Origin: Dermanyssus gallinae
Lineage: Eukaryota; Arthropoda; Arachnida; Mesostigmata; Dermanyssidae
NCBI GenBank assembly: GCA_003439945.1
Contig: QVRM01006433.1
Coordinates: 186,001-250,000, forward strand
DNA length: 64,000 bases
Direction of reading: 5' to 3'
Shown: piece by piece, positions 25,380-35,889 of the stretch
Numbering within the stretch: position 1 is the stretch's first letter
Layout of the letters: each line of letters starts with the position of its first letter
Position numbers and translations under genes: made by a program
Notes under the pieces: model-generated
Told to the model about the DNA's origin: nothing
The model's input: the letters and a program-made list of their open reading frames with translations, nothing else
Database searches by the model: none

Positions 25380-26357
25380 TGGGTGAAGGCATTTTTAAGC
25401 GACCGTCACTTTCGAGTTAAGGTTGGTGACAAACTTAGACGACCATATCCTGCATATCTGGTGTACCTCAAGGGGGATGTTTATCCCCCCTTCTATACAC
25501 AATTTTTGTATTGGACATAAATAAGTACCTGCCACCGGTAGTCAAATATCTTGAATATGCTGATGACTTAAAACTTTATTATCCTATTTGCTCTAGTGAC
25601 TCCCACGCTGTTCTGCAGACTGCTGTAGACGGCATTGCGCGATGGTGTTCTGAAGACAACATGATTCTCTCACTCTCTAAATGCATTGTACTGAAAAATG
25701 GTGCACTTGACTTTGACTATAAAATTGACAACTGCATTTTACCGACCCTCTCTTATACACGGAACTTAGGCATATATATTACGCCTGATCTTAACTTTAG
25801 CCTTCACATTACCAAGGTTGTGGAGACATCTCTGCGCATAATAAATACTGTCTTCCGCTGTTTTATTTTAACGACTCCTCATGTGTACATTCGCCTTTAC
25901 AAATCTCTTGTTCTTCCTAAACTCACATATTGCTCCCCTGTCTGGGAGTATTATCTGTCCAAATCTAGGAAGTTGGTGGACGGCGTCCAAAACATGTTTC
26001 TAAGACGCCTGCGAATCAGGTGCCCCCACAGCGTGTAAGATGACGTTGTTTCAAGTATTGACTCACTTTTCATGCAGTGCAACTTATCTGTTCTACATCA
26101 ATTACGAAAATGTGATTTGGTAGGACACTTTTTGATGTACGCTCCAATAACCTAAGGCGTCAACGATCAATCACCTCAAAAGCCGTGGCCCGCGGTGAAT
26201 TCGTGAACGGACTGTTTGCTTGGCGTATGGCCAAATGGTCCCATGTAAATCCAAATAGCGCTCGCCTATTTGGTGATTAGTCACAATTGTCTTACATAAG
26301 TATGTAAATTGATACCAACTCTGTTATGTGAAATAAAGGTGATGTTATGTTATGTTG
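25380..26357 (+). mobile_element. Degenerate CR1/jockey-like non-LTR retrotransposon, 3' part
   Basis: The fragment starts with a VKAFLSDRHFRVKVGDKL-like segment (about 25387-25440). It then shifts frame and continues with SGVPQGGCLSPLLY (motif B), YADDLKLY (YADD at 25556-25567), LSLSKC, RNLGIYITPDLNFS and the thumb, ending PVWEYYLSKSRKLVDGVQNM and FLRRLRIRC. After a stop at 26036 the same frame continues as DDVVSSIDSLFMQCNLSVLH with further stops. The 3' end is a short tail of ATGTT-type repeats at 26341-26357 after an AATAAA. The style (VQ..FLRRL at the C-terminus, penta-nucleotide tail) fits the CR1/jockey group better than R1. No target-site duplication was found. Confidence 0.8.
25461..26038 (+). 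pseudogene. Reverse transcriptase fragment (CR1/jockey-like)
   Basis: This is the longest intact frame of the element. It begins with SGVPQGG near 25461 and runs through YADDLK, the motif D/E region and the thumb to CPHSV, then TAA at 26036-26038. The upstream fingers region (LSDRHFRVKVGDKLRRPYPA) is in another frame, with the shift near 25455-25460 just before motif B. Homologous sequence continues past the stop with at least three more stops up to about 26270. Endonuclease and the motif A region are missing or unrecognisable. Non-functional. Confidence 0.8.
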
Positions 26358-26837
26358 TACGGTTTCACCACGATGAAGCGCCAGGACACAGCGCTGCGGT
26401 CCGGGCCCGCCTATACGCTTTGTCCCTGGATCGCTGAATTAGTCTAATTATCGAACACCGGACCGTAAACTAGCCGCTAACGCCCCCGCCGCAAACGTGG
26501 ATCTCCATTCGAATCCATCACCAAAAGTGGAGAAAACGGCTTACGGAATCATATCATGAATCGAACCGCTGGATCGATTTGGTTCCAAAATGATCTCCAA
26601 TAAATGCGCATTATCTTATTTATTTTTATCAACCGTAATGGCAATTTTATGTCAGTGCCGTGATACTTAAAACGACACGTCACATGATGTACATTTTTGT
26701 AGACTTTTAAAGGTCTAAGATCTTCCAAGTCTGGTCAAACTGGATTTGAACATATTTATATACACGTTTTTTTTTTATTATTTATCATATTGTGTTCGAT
26801 CAAAGGATTTTTATGACAACTGGCGCACAGTTGAAAT

Positions 26838-26856
26838 AATAATAATAATAATAATT
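26838..26856. repeat. (AAT)n microsatellite
   Basis: ATAATAATAATAATAATAAT, followed by a CT-rich run to about 26900. Confidence 0.9.
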
Positions 26857-27034
26857 CTCCCTCTCTCTCTTTATTTGTATCCCCTCTCTCTCTCTCTATA
26901 TTCAGATTCAGATTCAAAACGTGGTTTATTTGCGAAACTGCATTACAAATGCTTAAGTTTTCGAGAAAAAAAAATTCATTTCATAAAATAGAGTGACTTA
27001 CACAGTGGTTATATATACAGGTGTGAAATGATGT

Positions 27035-27035
27035 G

Positions 27036-27068
<33 letters not shown>
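27035..27068. repeat. (TA)n microsatellite
   Basis: About 15 TA units with one interruption. Confidence 0.96.
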
Positions 27069-28518
27069 CGTCGATTGTGTTAATGGAGGGAGAACACGAG
27101 AGAGGAGGCTGCTTTCCAAAAAAGGGGCTATGACAAATATTTCACCCGACAGAGTGTGCCCGACTGGTTGAAGGCGATCTAATAGGCAAACTGGAGAACG
27201 TGGCACGCTAATGAATCCGCAACGAAGCAGGAGCAGTTGAAAGACAATGTGACTGTCTGTCTGCAAGCGGTTCGATATAGCGCCACGGGGGACTGCGGCC
27301 CAACACCGGCGGCTTGCCGACGCCAACATGAACGATAAGGCGAAATCAACGATTTGTCAAAACTGCGCAGTCGGCACAAATTTCGCACCCTATTAACTGA
27401 TTAATCGATTGATTAATTCATTAATTGGGGTATTAATAATACTAGATCTGTAACGGCATAGCATTAGCACTAAGGTATTGCCGGCCACGCCGAACTTAAG
27501 CGACAGCGGCATCTAGCCGGGCACCCGCTAATCATGCAGCATAGTTCCAAGCGTCAAGAGTCAAGAAGAGCAAGCAGAAGGCTGCCTATGGGCCCGCCGG
27601 ACCTTAAGGGGTGAAAAACGGGATCCTAGTCGATAAATGAGGGACGGACGGCTGGCAGATGGGCACAGTTTAGGCGCTGATGATGAGGGGTGTACCAATT
27701 AAACATCGAAGAGGATGAGGCCTTCACGAGGGGCGCTTAACAAAGCGTGTGCTTCACTATGTGACTTTCTCTCGTCATCGCCATTAAGTTTGACAACAAT
27801 CGTTCCGGAGTGCACAGACTGGGAGATGAAACCACAGCCAAAAACACTAGGCCCCGATCGTACAAATACTGTGCGATTGCGTGCAATAGCTATCCCGCGA
27901 TTAGCCCTCTACCTGATATCGCCCGATTTCACTCATCGGAAGCCTATATAGAGAATTGTTGCCGCACCGTAGTTAACCGAGCTTGCTACATTTAGACTGC
28001 CATGATTGGCACGTGCCTGAGAGATGGAGTTCGATCGTCAAAGGCCCGAATCGTTCGTAGAGCATCGTTCTGAACAACTTGGATTCTTTGCAAGATTGCC
28101 CTACCTATGCGTAGCTCTCTATGGAATGCAATGCAGTCTCTTATCAATACAAGCGTAGGCATGGCCGGTTACAGAAGGGAGACCAGCGATGTGTAATTTC
28201 GTGATGAACACAACGTACCTAGTATACTTGCATATTGAATGCTACCCTTTATAATTTGATTTGTTTTGCTAGAAAAGCAAATAATCTACCGCGTAAGATA
28301 TGTTGGGTGCTAAATTAGATGTTAATTATTTTACTAAATCATACGGCAATTAAACGGTGGATTACACTGCTTATTACTGTGGTAGACCAGAAATGCTTTA
28401 GTTTCTCACAAAACATCTTGAGGTAAAACAAATTAAAAAGGCAAAACTTTACCGAATGAGCTTCATTCTCTATCTCTCTCTCTATATATATATATATTTT
28501 TTTGGTATACACATACAG

Positions 28519-28730
28519 AGCAAGATGCCTTAGTGGAAAAGCCTTTGTCTTGCATTCGGGAGGCCTGGGTTTGAGACCCAGACCGGCCACTCTTAAATTG
28601 GTTTTCATAGTTCCTCATATAGACAAGGTAAATAAATGCCAGATGAAATTAAAAATCATCTATGACATGAGACAACCGTACACCGGCATTGGCCTTACGG
28701 AAAAACTAAAAAATATATATAGATAGATAT
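28519..28730 (+). mobile_element. tRNA-derived SINE (family 3), copy A
   Basis: The head reads AGCAAGATGCC, then AAAGCCTTTGTCTTGCATTC, GGGAGGCCTGGGTTTGAGAC (B-box with one change) and CCAGACCGGCCACTC. The body has ATTGGTTTTCATAG, GACAAGGTAAATAAATGCC, AACCGTACACCGGCAT and an A-rich tail (GGAAAAACTAAAAAATATAT). It matches the inverse copy at 59.2-59.45 kb over about 200 bp. Confidence 0.83.
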
Positions 28731-29087
28731 AAACTTTTTCTAAAAGGCAGTTTCCAGTGGTTTTATAGAAAGCGTAGCAAGGGTAGCTTGTCGTCATCCG
28801 CCAAGCCTTATTTAGACGTCTCGCTGTTCTACCACCATCAACTATAGTCTCGTCGCCGTTGTCGTTTTTGACGTCGCCTGCCTCTCCAGCATGCTTTTGC
28901 TTCTACTGCACCTTGCCCCTGTTCTGCGCCCTGTTCTTTTGCTGCCCGTAGGTTTGCGTTTGATCTCTCTCCTACTGCGTCTACGACGTTCTAGCCAGCT
29001 CTAGGGCTCTATGGCTGCTGTCCGCTCTCTCCTTCTGCCCTTAGCTCCTCTCTCCCTCTCTTTCCTGCCCCCAGCGCCTCTCTATCT

Positions 29088-29110
29088 ATATATATATATA
29101 TATATATATA
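29088..29110. repeat. (TA)n microsatellite
   Basis: About 11 TA units within a CT-rich region. Confidence 0.95.
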
Positions 29111-30640
29111 GGGGCTATCTTGCTTTTTCGCACTCTGCCTCACTCTACCTTCTCCGCTCCCTGTATCGTTTTCTATTTCCCTCTTACTCCCTCTCTTTCT
29201 CTCTCTATATATCTCTATCTCAGTCTTACATTCTCCGTTCGCTGCAAGCCGGATCGCTTTCTTGCCGTTTCTCGCTGCTGCTGCTGTTGGTGCTACTGTT
29301 GCAGTTTCTGTCTCTGCTGCTAGCGCTGGCCGCCCACCGGTACGCTCCTTCAGCTTGCCAGCGTGGCTGGCTGCAGCCCCCAATGCCACCAATGCTTACT
29401 TGCCCCTCACCGCCCCCCCCGCCCTCCCGTTACAGCCAAATAGCCCAAGCAAACGAGCTTGCCTGATGATTAATGTCGCAAGCCATGGCCACGGGCCGCA
29501 GCGGATGGCGGCAGGCGGGCGGGGGCCAGCAACGAAGCCGCCGACCGGAGTACGGAAAGAAACGACAACGGAACAAGAAGAAGAAGAAAAGAAAAAGGAA
29601 CACGACAGCGTAGAGAAGGAAACCAAGACATGGAAAGACCGAGAGGTGACGAGCGAAAGAGAGAGAGAGATCAAGATAGAGGCAGAACCGAGAGAGGGAG
29701 AGAGAGAGAGAGACAGGGGAGATAGCTGGTAGTGAGTGCGCCGACGCGGACATCAGCGCGCCCTGCCAGCCAGCCGCCCACCCGTCCGTCCGCCTGCTGG
29801 CAGTCGTTGTCGGGCTGGGGCCGAGTTCGGGGGTTGTCTGGTGGCTGCTCCCGCTTGGTTGTGCCTGTCTCCTCGCCGGTAGCGGCAGCGCTCTCTTGTA
29901 GCGAGGAGGCCTCTACCTCCTTTGGCCCTCTCACCGAATCCGACGACGCTCCCGCGCCTCCTCCTCGATACCCCCGCGCGACCCCTCGATACGCCCGCGC
30001 GTCCCCTAACCACCTCCTCTCTACCCAGGCCTGTCTGGCGCCGGTCGCGCAATTCCCCCCCCCCCCCCCCCGTAACTCCGTCGCGCTCCCTCTTTCTGGT
30101 TCTTGGACCACCACCACCACCGCCGCCGCCGCCGCCGACGACGACTGCGACAGAGACCGTTGCTGTTGCTGCTGCTGCTGTGCTTCTCTCGAGCTGCTTC
30201 TCCGCTCGACCGACCAGTCAGCCTGCCTACTTCGAAGCTTCGCCAGCCAGCCATCCAGCCAGTCGCGCGCAAGGAACAGGCCACCATCTTCGAGCTCAGA
30301 CAGTAGCTCGAATAGCGCGAGAAGCAGCAGCAGCAGCGTGACAGCGGGGCTGCACCGGTGGCAGCGGTAAAAGAAGTAGAAGAAGACGACGACGACGTCG
30401 TTGTCGTCGTCCTCGTCGTGTAGTAACCGTAACAGCAATGGTGGTGGTAGTAGTAGTCGTAGTAGTACCAGCAGCACATTGTCTTGTCATTTACAACTGC
30501 CTACGGATCCTCTCCTCTGCGCTCATCGCATGTCCTTTGTGTGTCTCTGCCGACACTCCCCCTCGGTCCCTCCTTCACGTACTGCAACCCACATCGTCGC
30601 CCAACCTCCGCTGCCCTCCGGGCTAATCATGGAGCAACCT

Positions 30641-30670
30641 GATGATGATGATGATATCATCATCATCATC
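30641..30670. repeat. Perfect (GAT)5(ATC)5 palindrome
   Basis: Five GAT units meet five ATC units with no spacer, a perfect 30-bp palindrome. Confidence 0.93.
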
Positions 30671-30713
30671 ATCGTAACAGTGGCGACGACGACGCGCTAG
30701 GCTCGACAACGTC

Positions 30714-30714
30714 G

Positions 30715-30794
<80 letters not shown>

Positions 30795-30811
30795 CATATA
30801 TATATGTATAT
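30714..30811. repeat. Long (TA)n microsatellite
   Basis: About 98 bp of TA with scattered C/G interruptions. Confidence 0.97.
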
Positions 30812-33800
30812 CAACGACCCAGGAGAAAAGCCACATGCGGCAACTATGATGTTATAAGGAAATTTTTCTCGGGTAAGTCTTAAATTGCAGGTTGCTACCT
30901 CCGTCTGCATGCTTCGTCCATTCCTTGACTTTAACCTATTATTATTTTTATTATTATAATGATGGCCATGGATTTTATTATTCTCCCCATCGTCACCAGC
31001 ATCACCACCATTGTCATTACTACCGTCGTTATCACCAACACCAAATGCTGAACGCACTTGAATGCCAGGCATACAATGATTGCACTAGTATTTAGCGTGA
31101 TTTTTCCCGCATAGTTGAGGTTCTTAGCCAAACGGTAATAATGTTATCGATGCTACGTGTGTATAGTATAGTTAACTAGGGAAACAATTAGCCCAGCGAG
31201 CGATTGGCCATAGAGAGAGAGAGAGAGTCAACTGACGTGATTCACGATGCAAAATGTACCTTTTGCTACATAAGTTATGCACGGATTGTTCTGATCCAGC
31301 CACATGGTTAGGTTAAGCGGCGTTAAGAAAAAGCAGCGAAAGAAGTGCTGTTTTTGGAAACAGCATCCTAGAAGGGCCCCATCTTGAAGAAGGGCTGCAA
31401 AATAGAAAAATATACGAGTCTGGCAGAGAAAATACCGATGATTTCAAGTGAAGTTTCCCACTATCTTAGGAGTTCTTGAACAATTAACCTCAAATGTATC
31501 TAACGCAAGGCGCTACTTAAGATCACCGGCTACCATTACCCATCCATGTGCACTCATGGTTGGTTGTAAAGTATGAGCCAACCGCAATTCTTGACTAGCA
31601 TGCAGGCTTATACATGTTTTTCTTCTAGGGTATCTTTTTGGTATGCAACTTGATTCGTTAGTCACAATTAAAAACAAAATCTGATTATTCTTCATAGAAG
31701 AAAGTCCTTTTCCTTAGAGATATCTTGTTAACGATGCGTTTCGACGCCTCGAAAAAATATCACGCAGGGGAAGTTTCACGGGCAATTGAACGTAAAACTT
31801 AGAGATAAAGTAATTACTAACTATCGATGTATCGAGGTGGTTATTGCAAATTTGCGGCTAAAGTTCCAGAAAACGCAGCTCAAGTTGAAAAAGCAATGGA
31901 TTGTCAGATAGTTCGATCACCAACTCTCAGTTACAACAGTAAGAGTCAGTGTTGATTTTTTATTGCGAAGAAAGAATCGGAGTCTTTACAAATGAAGGCT
32001 GCACAGATAACCGGCTCTAGCGTCAGCTTGTTCTTGTAGAACCAGAATCGTTCATACCTTGGATTGAACTCTAGCAACATAGGAATTACAGTCACGATAG
32101 CGTTTACCTCGACGAGAGCGGTTGAGGTACACTACACTGTAAAGCTGACGGGCAAATAAGAAGAAATTGACATGGAAATATACATTACGGTAGCATGGAA
32201 CAAAACACCAAAAGCGAAATCTTCTGAATTCTGTGTGAGGCGATAGTCGTTAAGACGTGGCACCCAAAGAGCACGCACAGACAGGAAAGAAGATGCCAAT
32301 GAATGTGTAACTATAAGCGATTGCAACTACAGTCTTCTGAAGGATAACAGATCTACAGATCGCGCCGCAGATGCTTGGCTCGGCTAACAATCATGGCAAA
32401 TGCAGTATGCCAAAGCAGAGTTGACTGGTCCAATCAATTACTTAGTAAGTTAGGTCCAGTTTTGTGTGCACCTTGCACGAAGCGTGCGTGTTGACCTAGC
32501 AAACCGCAGAATAAGTCTGTTTTTTTTTTAAACGCTGCTGGCGTTCTATACCAGTATGACTCCTTTGCCGTTTCACTTAGTAAATGCTTTGTTCTGCAAA
32601 CGGTCCGTCGAGGATCGTGATGAAAACAAAGTGAACCAAACGCGAATTCTGTTAAGCGTGCGTCTGCAGAGCCAGCACCGCGGGAGAAACCAGCTCCGCC
32701 ATGAAAAGAGGGCACGGATATATTATAAATTCCGCTCACAGTTTGGAAATGCCGGGGGGTGCTCGGGTAACTACTACAAAGTGCTTCGCCCTTGTGCAAG
32801 GCGGGCATGACTCGAGGCAAAGGGAGAAGAGCGCGTGGGGGCGAATTCGCAAACCACCGGAAGAGCGCGGAATAGCTGAGCGAGAGCAACGTGGTGAGCA
32901 CCGAACGGACCATGTGGCGGCGGAGCGCCCTAGGTGCCATCACCAAAGCGCAGCCTTGTAGCATTCATTGAGTTGCCGCAAGACAGAAGACGAAGAAGAA
33001 GACGTCAATCAATGGTGGTATGCCCAATATGCGCACTGCAGTGTCCGTCACAGACGGGTTCCCTACGGCTGACAACGACTGGCGATGGTTCTTCTCTGCC
33101 AAGGGTGAACTGACTGACTGTCTGTCAGTCAGTCATGTTTCCAGAGCCAGTGCGTTGTGGAAACCGCGGGTGACATTGTTTGTACATTGGGGGAAAGGGA
33201 ACCCGCGCCACCGTGCGTGCCGATGCTGGCAGGCAGACGCTGATGAACGCGCGGACTTCCCGCTTCAAGTCCAAGTCAATCAGCCAACATCGAATGCACG
33301 GCCGGTCCCAAGCTGCTGGAGGGCCGTTCATGACCTCACATGCAAATGATGCACACGAACCTCCTCTGCATCGAGGCGACGGTGGCGGCAGCGAAGGCAG
33401 CAGAGGCAACAATGAAGAGGATGATGATGGCGGCCGCGGCGTCTCCCCCCCTCCGCCCCCGCCGCCCACGACATCCTCCGACCGTCGGAACGGGCGACCA
33501 CACCTCACCGCCCCCCCCCCCCGACTCGAGCTGCCCTATTCGATTGTATGCCGAGGCCACTCGACAGTGACTGGCGAGTGGCACCCATTGGCCGGTGCGG
33601 CCACTGGCGACAAGAGAGCCCCATTAAATGGCTGCTAAGCACTCGGTCGGGAGCCGGATTACCACACTGGCTGGCTGGATGGCTGGGGGGGGGGGCGCAT
33701 TAATTGTAGGCTATAAAAGACAGAGGTCTGATCTCATTGGCGGCAGAAGTGGCCGCCAAGTAGTGCTACCGTTAGCTACTTTGTCGTCTGCTTCTGCTGC

Positions 33801-34025
33801 TGCTGGTGATGCTGTAATTCCTTCCTACTCCGGCTACAGTTGCCATCTTCCCTACTACCATCGCTACGTCGCTGCAGGCGCTAGGGGGGCGATGCAGGCT
33901 GCTTCTAAAAAGCAAAACCCGACGCCGTCGTAGTTATCGTTATTACTGCTGTTGTCGTCATCGTCATCCGCCAATCAACTCTACCACTACTTGATGCACG
34001 CTGTAGAGAGAACAGAAGACGCAGC

Positions 34026-34026
<1 letters not shown>

Positions 34027-34082
<56 letters not shown>

Positions 34083-34089
34083 ATGCTGT

Positions 34090-34132
<43 letters not shown>

Positions 34133-34180
34133 GGACAGGAATATGCTGTACTATATATATATATATATAGTATATATTAC

Positions 34181-34215
<35 letters not shown>
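34027..34215. repeat. Compound (TA)n tract with inverted CTGTCC/GGACAG flanks
   Basis: Three TA arrays. The middle one is bounded by CTGTCCTATATA and TATATAGGACAG (about 34086-34138), giving one long imperfect hairpin. ATATGCTGT recurs before the second and third arrays. Confidence 0.93.
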
Positions 34216-34217
<2 letters not shown>

Positions 34218-35082
34218 AGACACCATCCGTTTCAATATGCCGACGTCAAGCTTGACCGTCTTTCGCATGATAAGGCTAGCTTCCAGGTCCAGCAAGAGAG
34301 AAGAATTGCCATGTTTATGTGTGCACTATGCAGGTTGTATACGTATGTATGATAATATCTTTCACAGGTGTATATATCTATATGCATCATATTTATTCGT
34401 ATGTGCACGTGCGGTTTCACAAACGGCTGCTAACGTTTGACGCTAGTAATTTCTTGGCAACACCTTCCACCGGCTGCAGATATCAAAACGCGCCTAAATG
34501 TCCTATATCATACGCCTACGCTATATCATACGCCCTAACGAAATTTAACTAGACGACTTAGTTACGCATTGTCACGTAGACGCCGTAATAGAGATTATGA
34601 CGAGAAAGGCAATGAGAAGCTTCAGACGCTATCGGACGCCCATCAGCGAGGCCCATCACCTCGGTAGGTATTGGCAGCTGTGACAACGAGGTCCACTGAG
34701 GGCACTGTTGGTTTTTGCTATTGCTATTGTTGTTGTGGCTGCTGCCGCTGCCGCTGCTGTTTATATCCATCTGTGGGTGTCTGTATATGTTCGCGCGTGT
34801 CGATATTTGCGAGTTAACCGATAAGCAAACAGTACAAAAATCGGCACGATCAAGTGAACCTGGGCGGCGGGTGGGGGGTGACCGATTGCCAACCATTCTC
34901 CTATCCGTCTCTTGTTGGCGTCTGGCCAACGCGGTACGCGGTGCCGCTTGGCCTAGCTTTGGCCTGGCCTGGAGCGCCTCGATAGCGACGCGACCCCGGT
35001 TTGCGTTTTCACGATCGACTGTTACGGAATTACGCTTCAGGCCTCTCCACAGGCGACTTCTGTGAGCGAGTGGCGTCATTTA

Positions 35083-35112
35083 TTTCATCATCATCATCAT
35101 CATCATCATCGG
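35083..35112. repeat. (TCA)n microsatellite
   Basis: About nine TCA units, aspartate-coding in a minus-strand shadow frame. Confidence 0.93.
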
Positions 35113-35689
35113 CGGTGGCAGCAACAGCATCAACAGCTACAACTGCAGCAGCAGCAGCAGTTGTGTGACTGAACTCGTGTACTCGTAAATAATAGTGTGT
35201 CATTTGACTATATGATAGTCGACACATGGAGTGTATCGTTGCCAAAGCAATAAACTTCTTCGTTTTACTTCACATAGATGTGCCCGCATAAAGCGCAATA
35301 AGAAACGTGTAGATATATTATTAGTCTGCTTGTTCTTTTCCTGTTTGACAGGAAGAAGTTCATCGGCAGCATGATGTTATGCAATACTACTTTTGCTCTG
35401 TTTTGTGCCTGGTCAGTTAAAGAAGGCGTAACGAAGACCAGCCAAACTTCGTGCACACTCAAATAAGCATAGGAAAAATAGCAAACCTGTAACCGAAATT
35501 ATGCCATTTCATGTTGTTTTTGCCATTTCTAAGCAGTGCACAGCACAAGCAGTACTACGCAGGAGGAGGGGGGGTGGGGCTGATATTGAAGGCTGACAAA
35601 TGACTGACGAATCACGCCGATTAACAGCCGGTCGCGCTGCCGCTATTGGGTCAAACCTGAGAGCTGGCCGGCAGTCGGTTTCAAGCTTA

Positions 35690-35880
35690 TTTTGTAGAGG
35701 CGGTGGCTTAGGCGGCTAACGCATTGTTCGAAACGGGGCGTTGCCATGGCAACCACGGTTAGCAAAACATCGCTAGTTCGAGCCCCGGCCGTGCTGGTTG
35801 AATTTGTTGGACGTGGTTGTCATTGCCCTGCTGCTTGCTACATACCTCTGCTGGAAAAAAGCCTATATAATTCACGTACG
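35690..35880 (+). mobile_element. tRNA-like SINE (family 4), single copy
   Basis: GGCGGTGGCTTAGGCGGCTA resembles an A-box region and GCTAGTTCGAGCCCCGGCC a B-box about 75 bp later, with a long GC-rich stem between (ACGGGGCGTTGCCATGGCAA). This fits a tRNA-derived head with an extended variable arm. The following ~80 bp end in GGAAAAAAGCC. It has no second copy in this window, so its boundaries are uncertain. Confidence 0.6.
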
Positions 35881-35889
35881 AGAATGCGA

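Larger units (their letters stand above)
26360..28500. other. No recognisable gene; possible remnant of the foldback family
   Basis: Unique sequence with AT-rich and TA patches. A ~35-bp stretch at 26578-26612 resembles the loop of the foldback element (TTTGGTTCCAAAATGATC versus TTTGGTACCAAAATGATC). Confidence 0.55.
28740..33950. other. No recognisable gene; low-complexity then unique sequence
   Basis: 28.8-30.7 kb is CT- and trinucleotide-rich on both strands. 30.8-32.5 kb is AT-rich and unique. 32.5-33.9 kb is GC-rich with CGG/CAG patches. A 176-codon minus-strand frame at 32434-32964 has ordinary composition, but no splice context or family was recognised. Confidence 0.6.

Noticed and set aside
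29671..30477. 268-codon minus-strand open frame
   Set aside because: Low-complexity L, Q, S, R and V translation of CTG/CGC repeats, mirrored by long plus-strand frames; no family resemblance.
32434..32964. 176-codon minus-strand frame of ordinary composition
   Set aside because: No recognisable domain, no convincing start or splice context, and overlapping open frames on the opposite strand.
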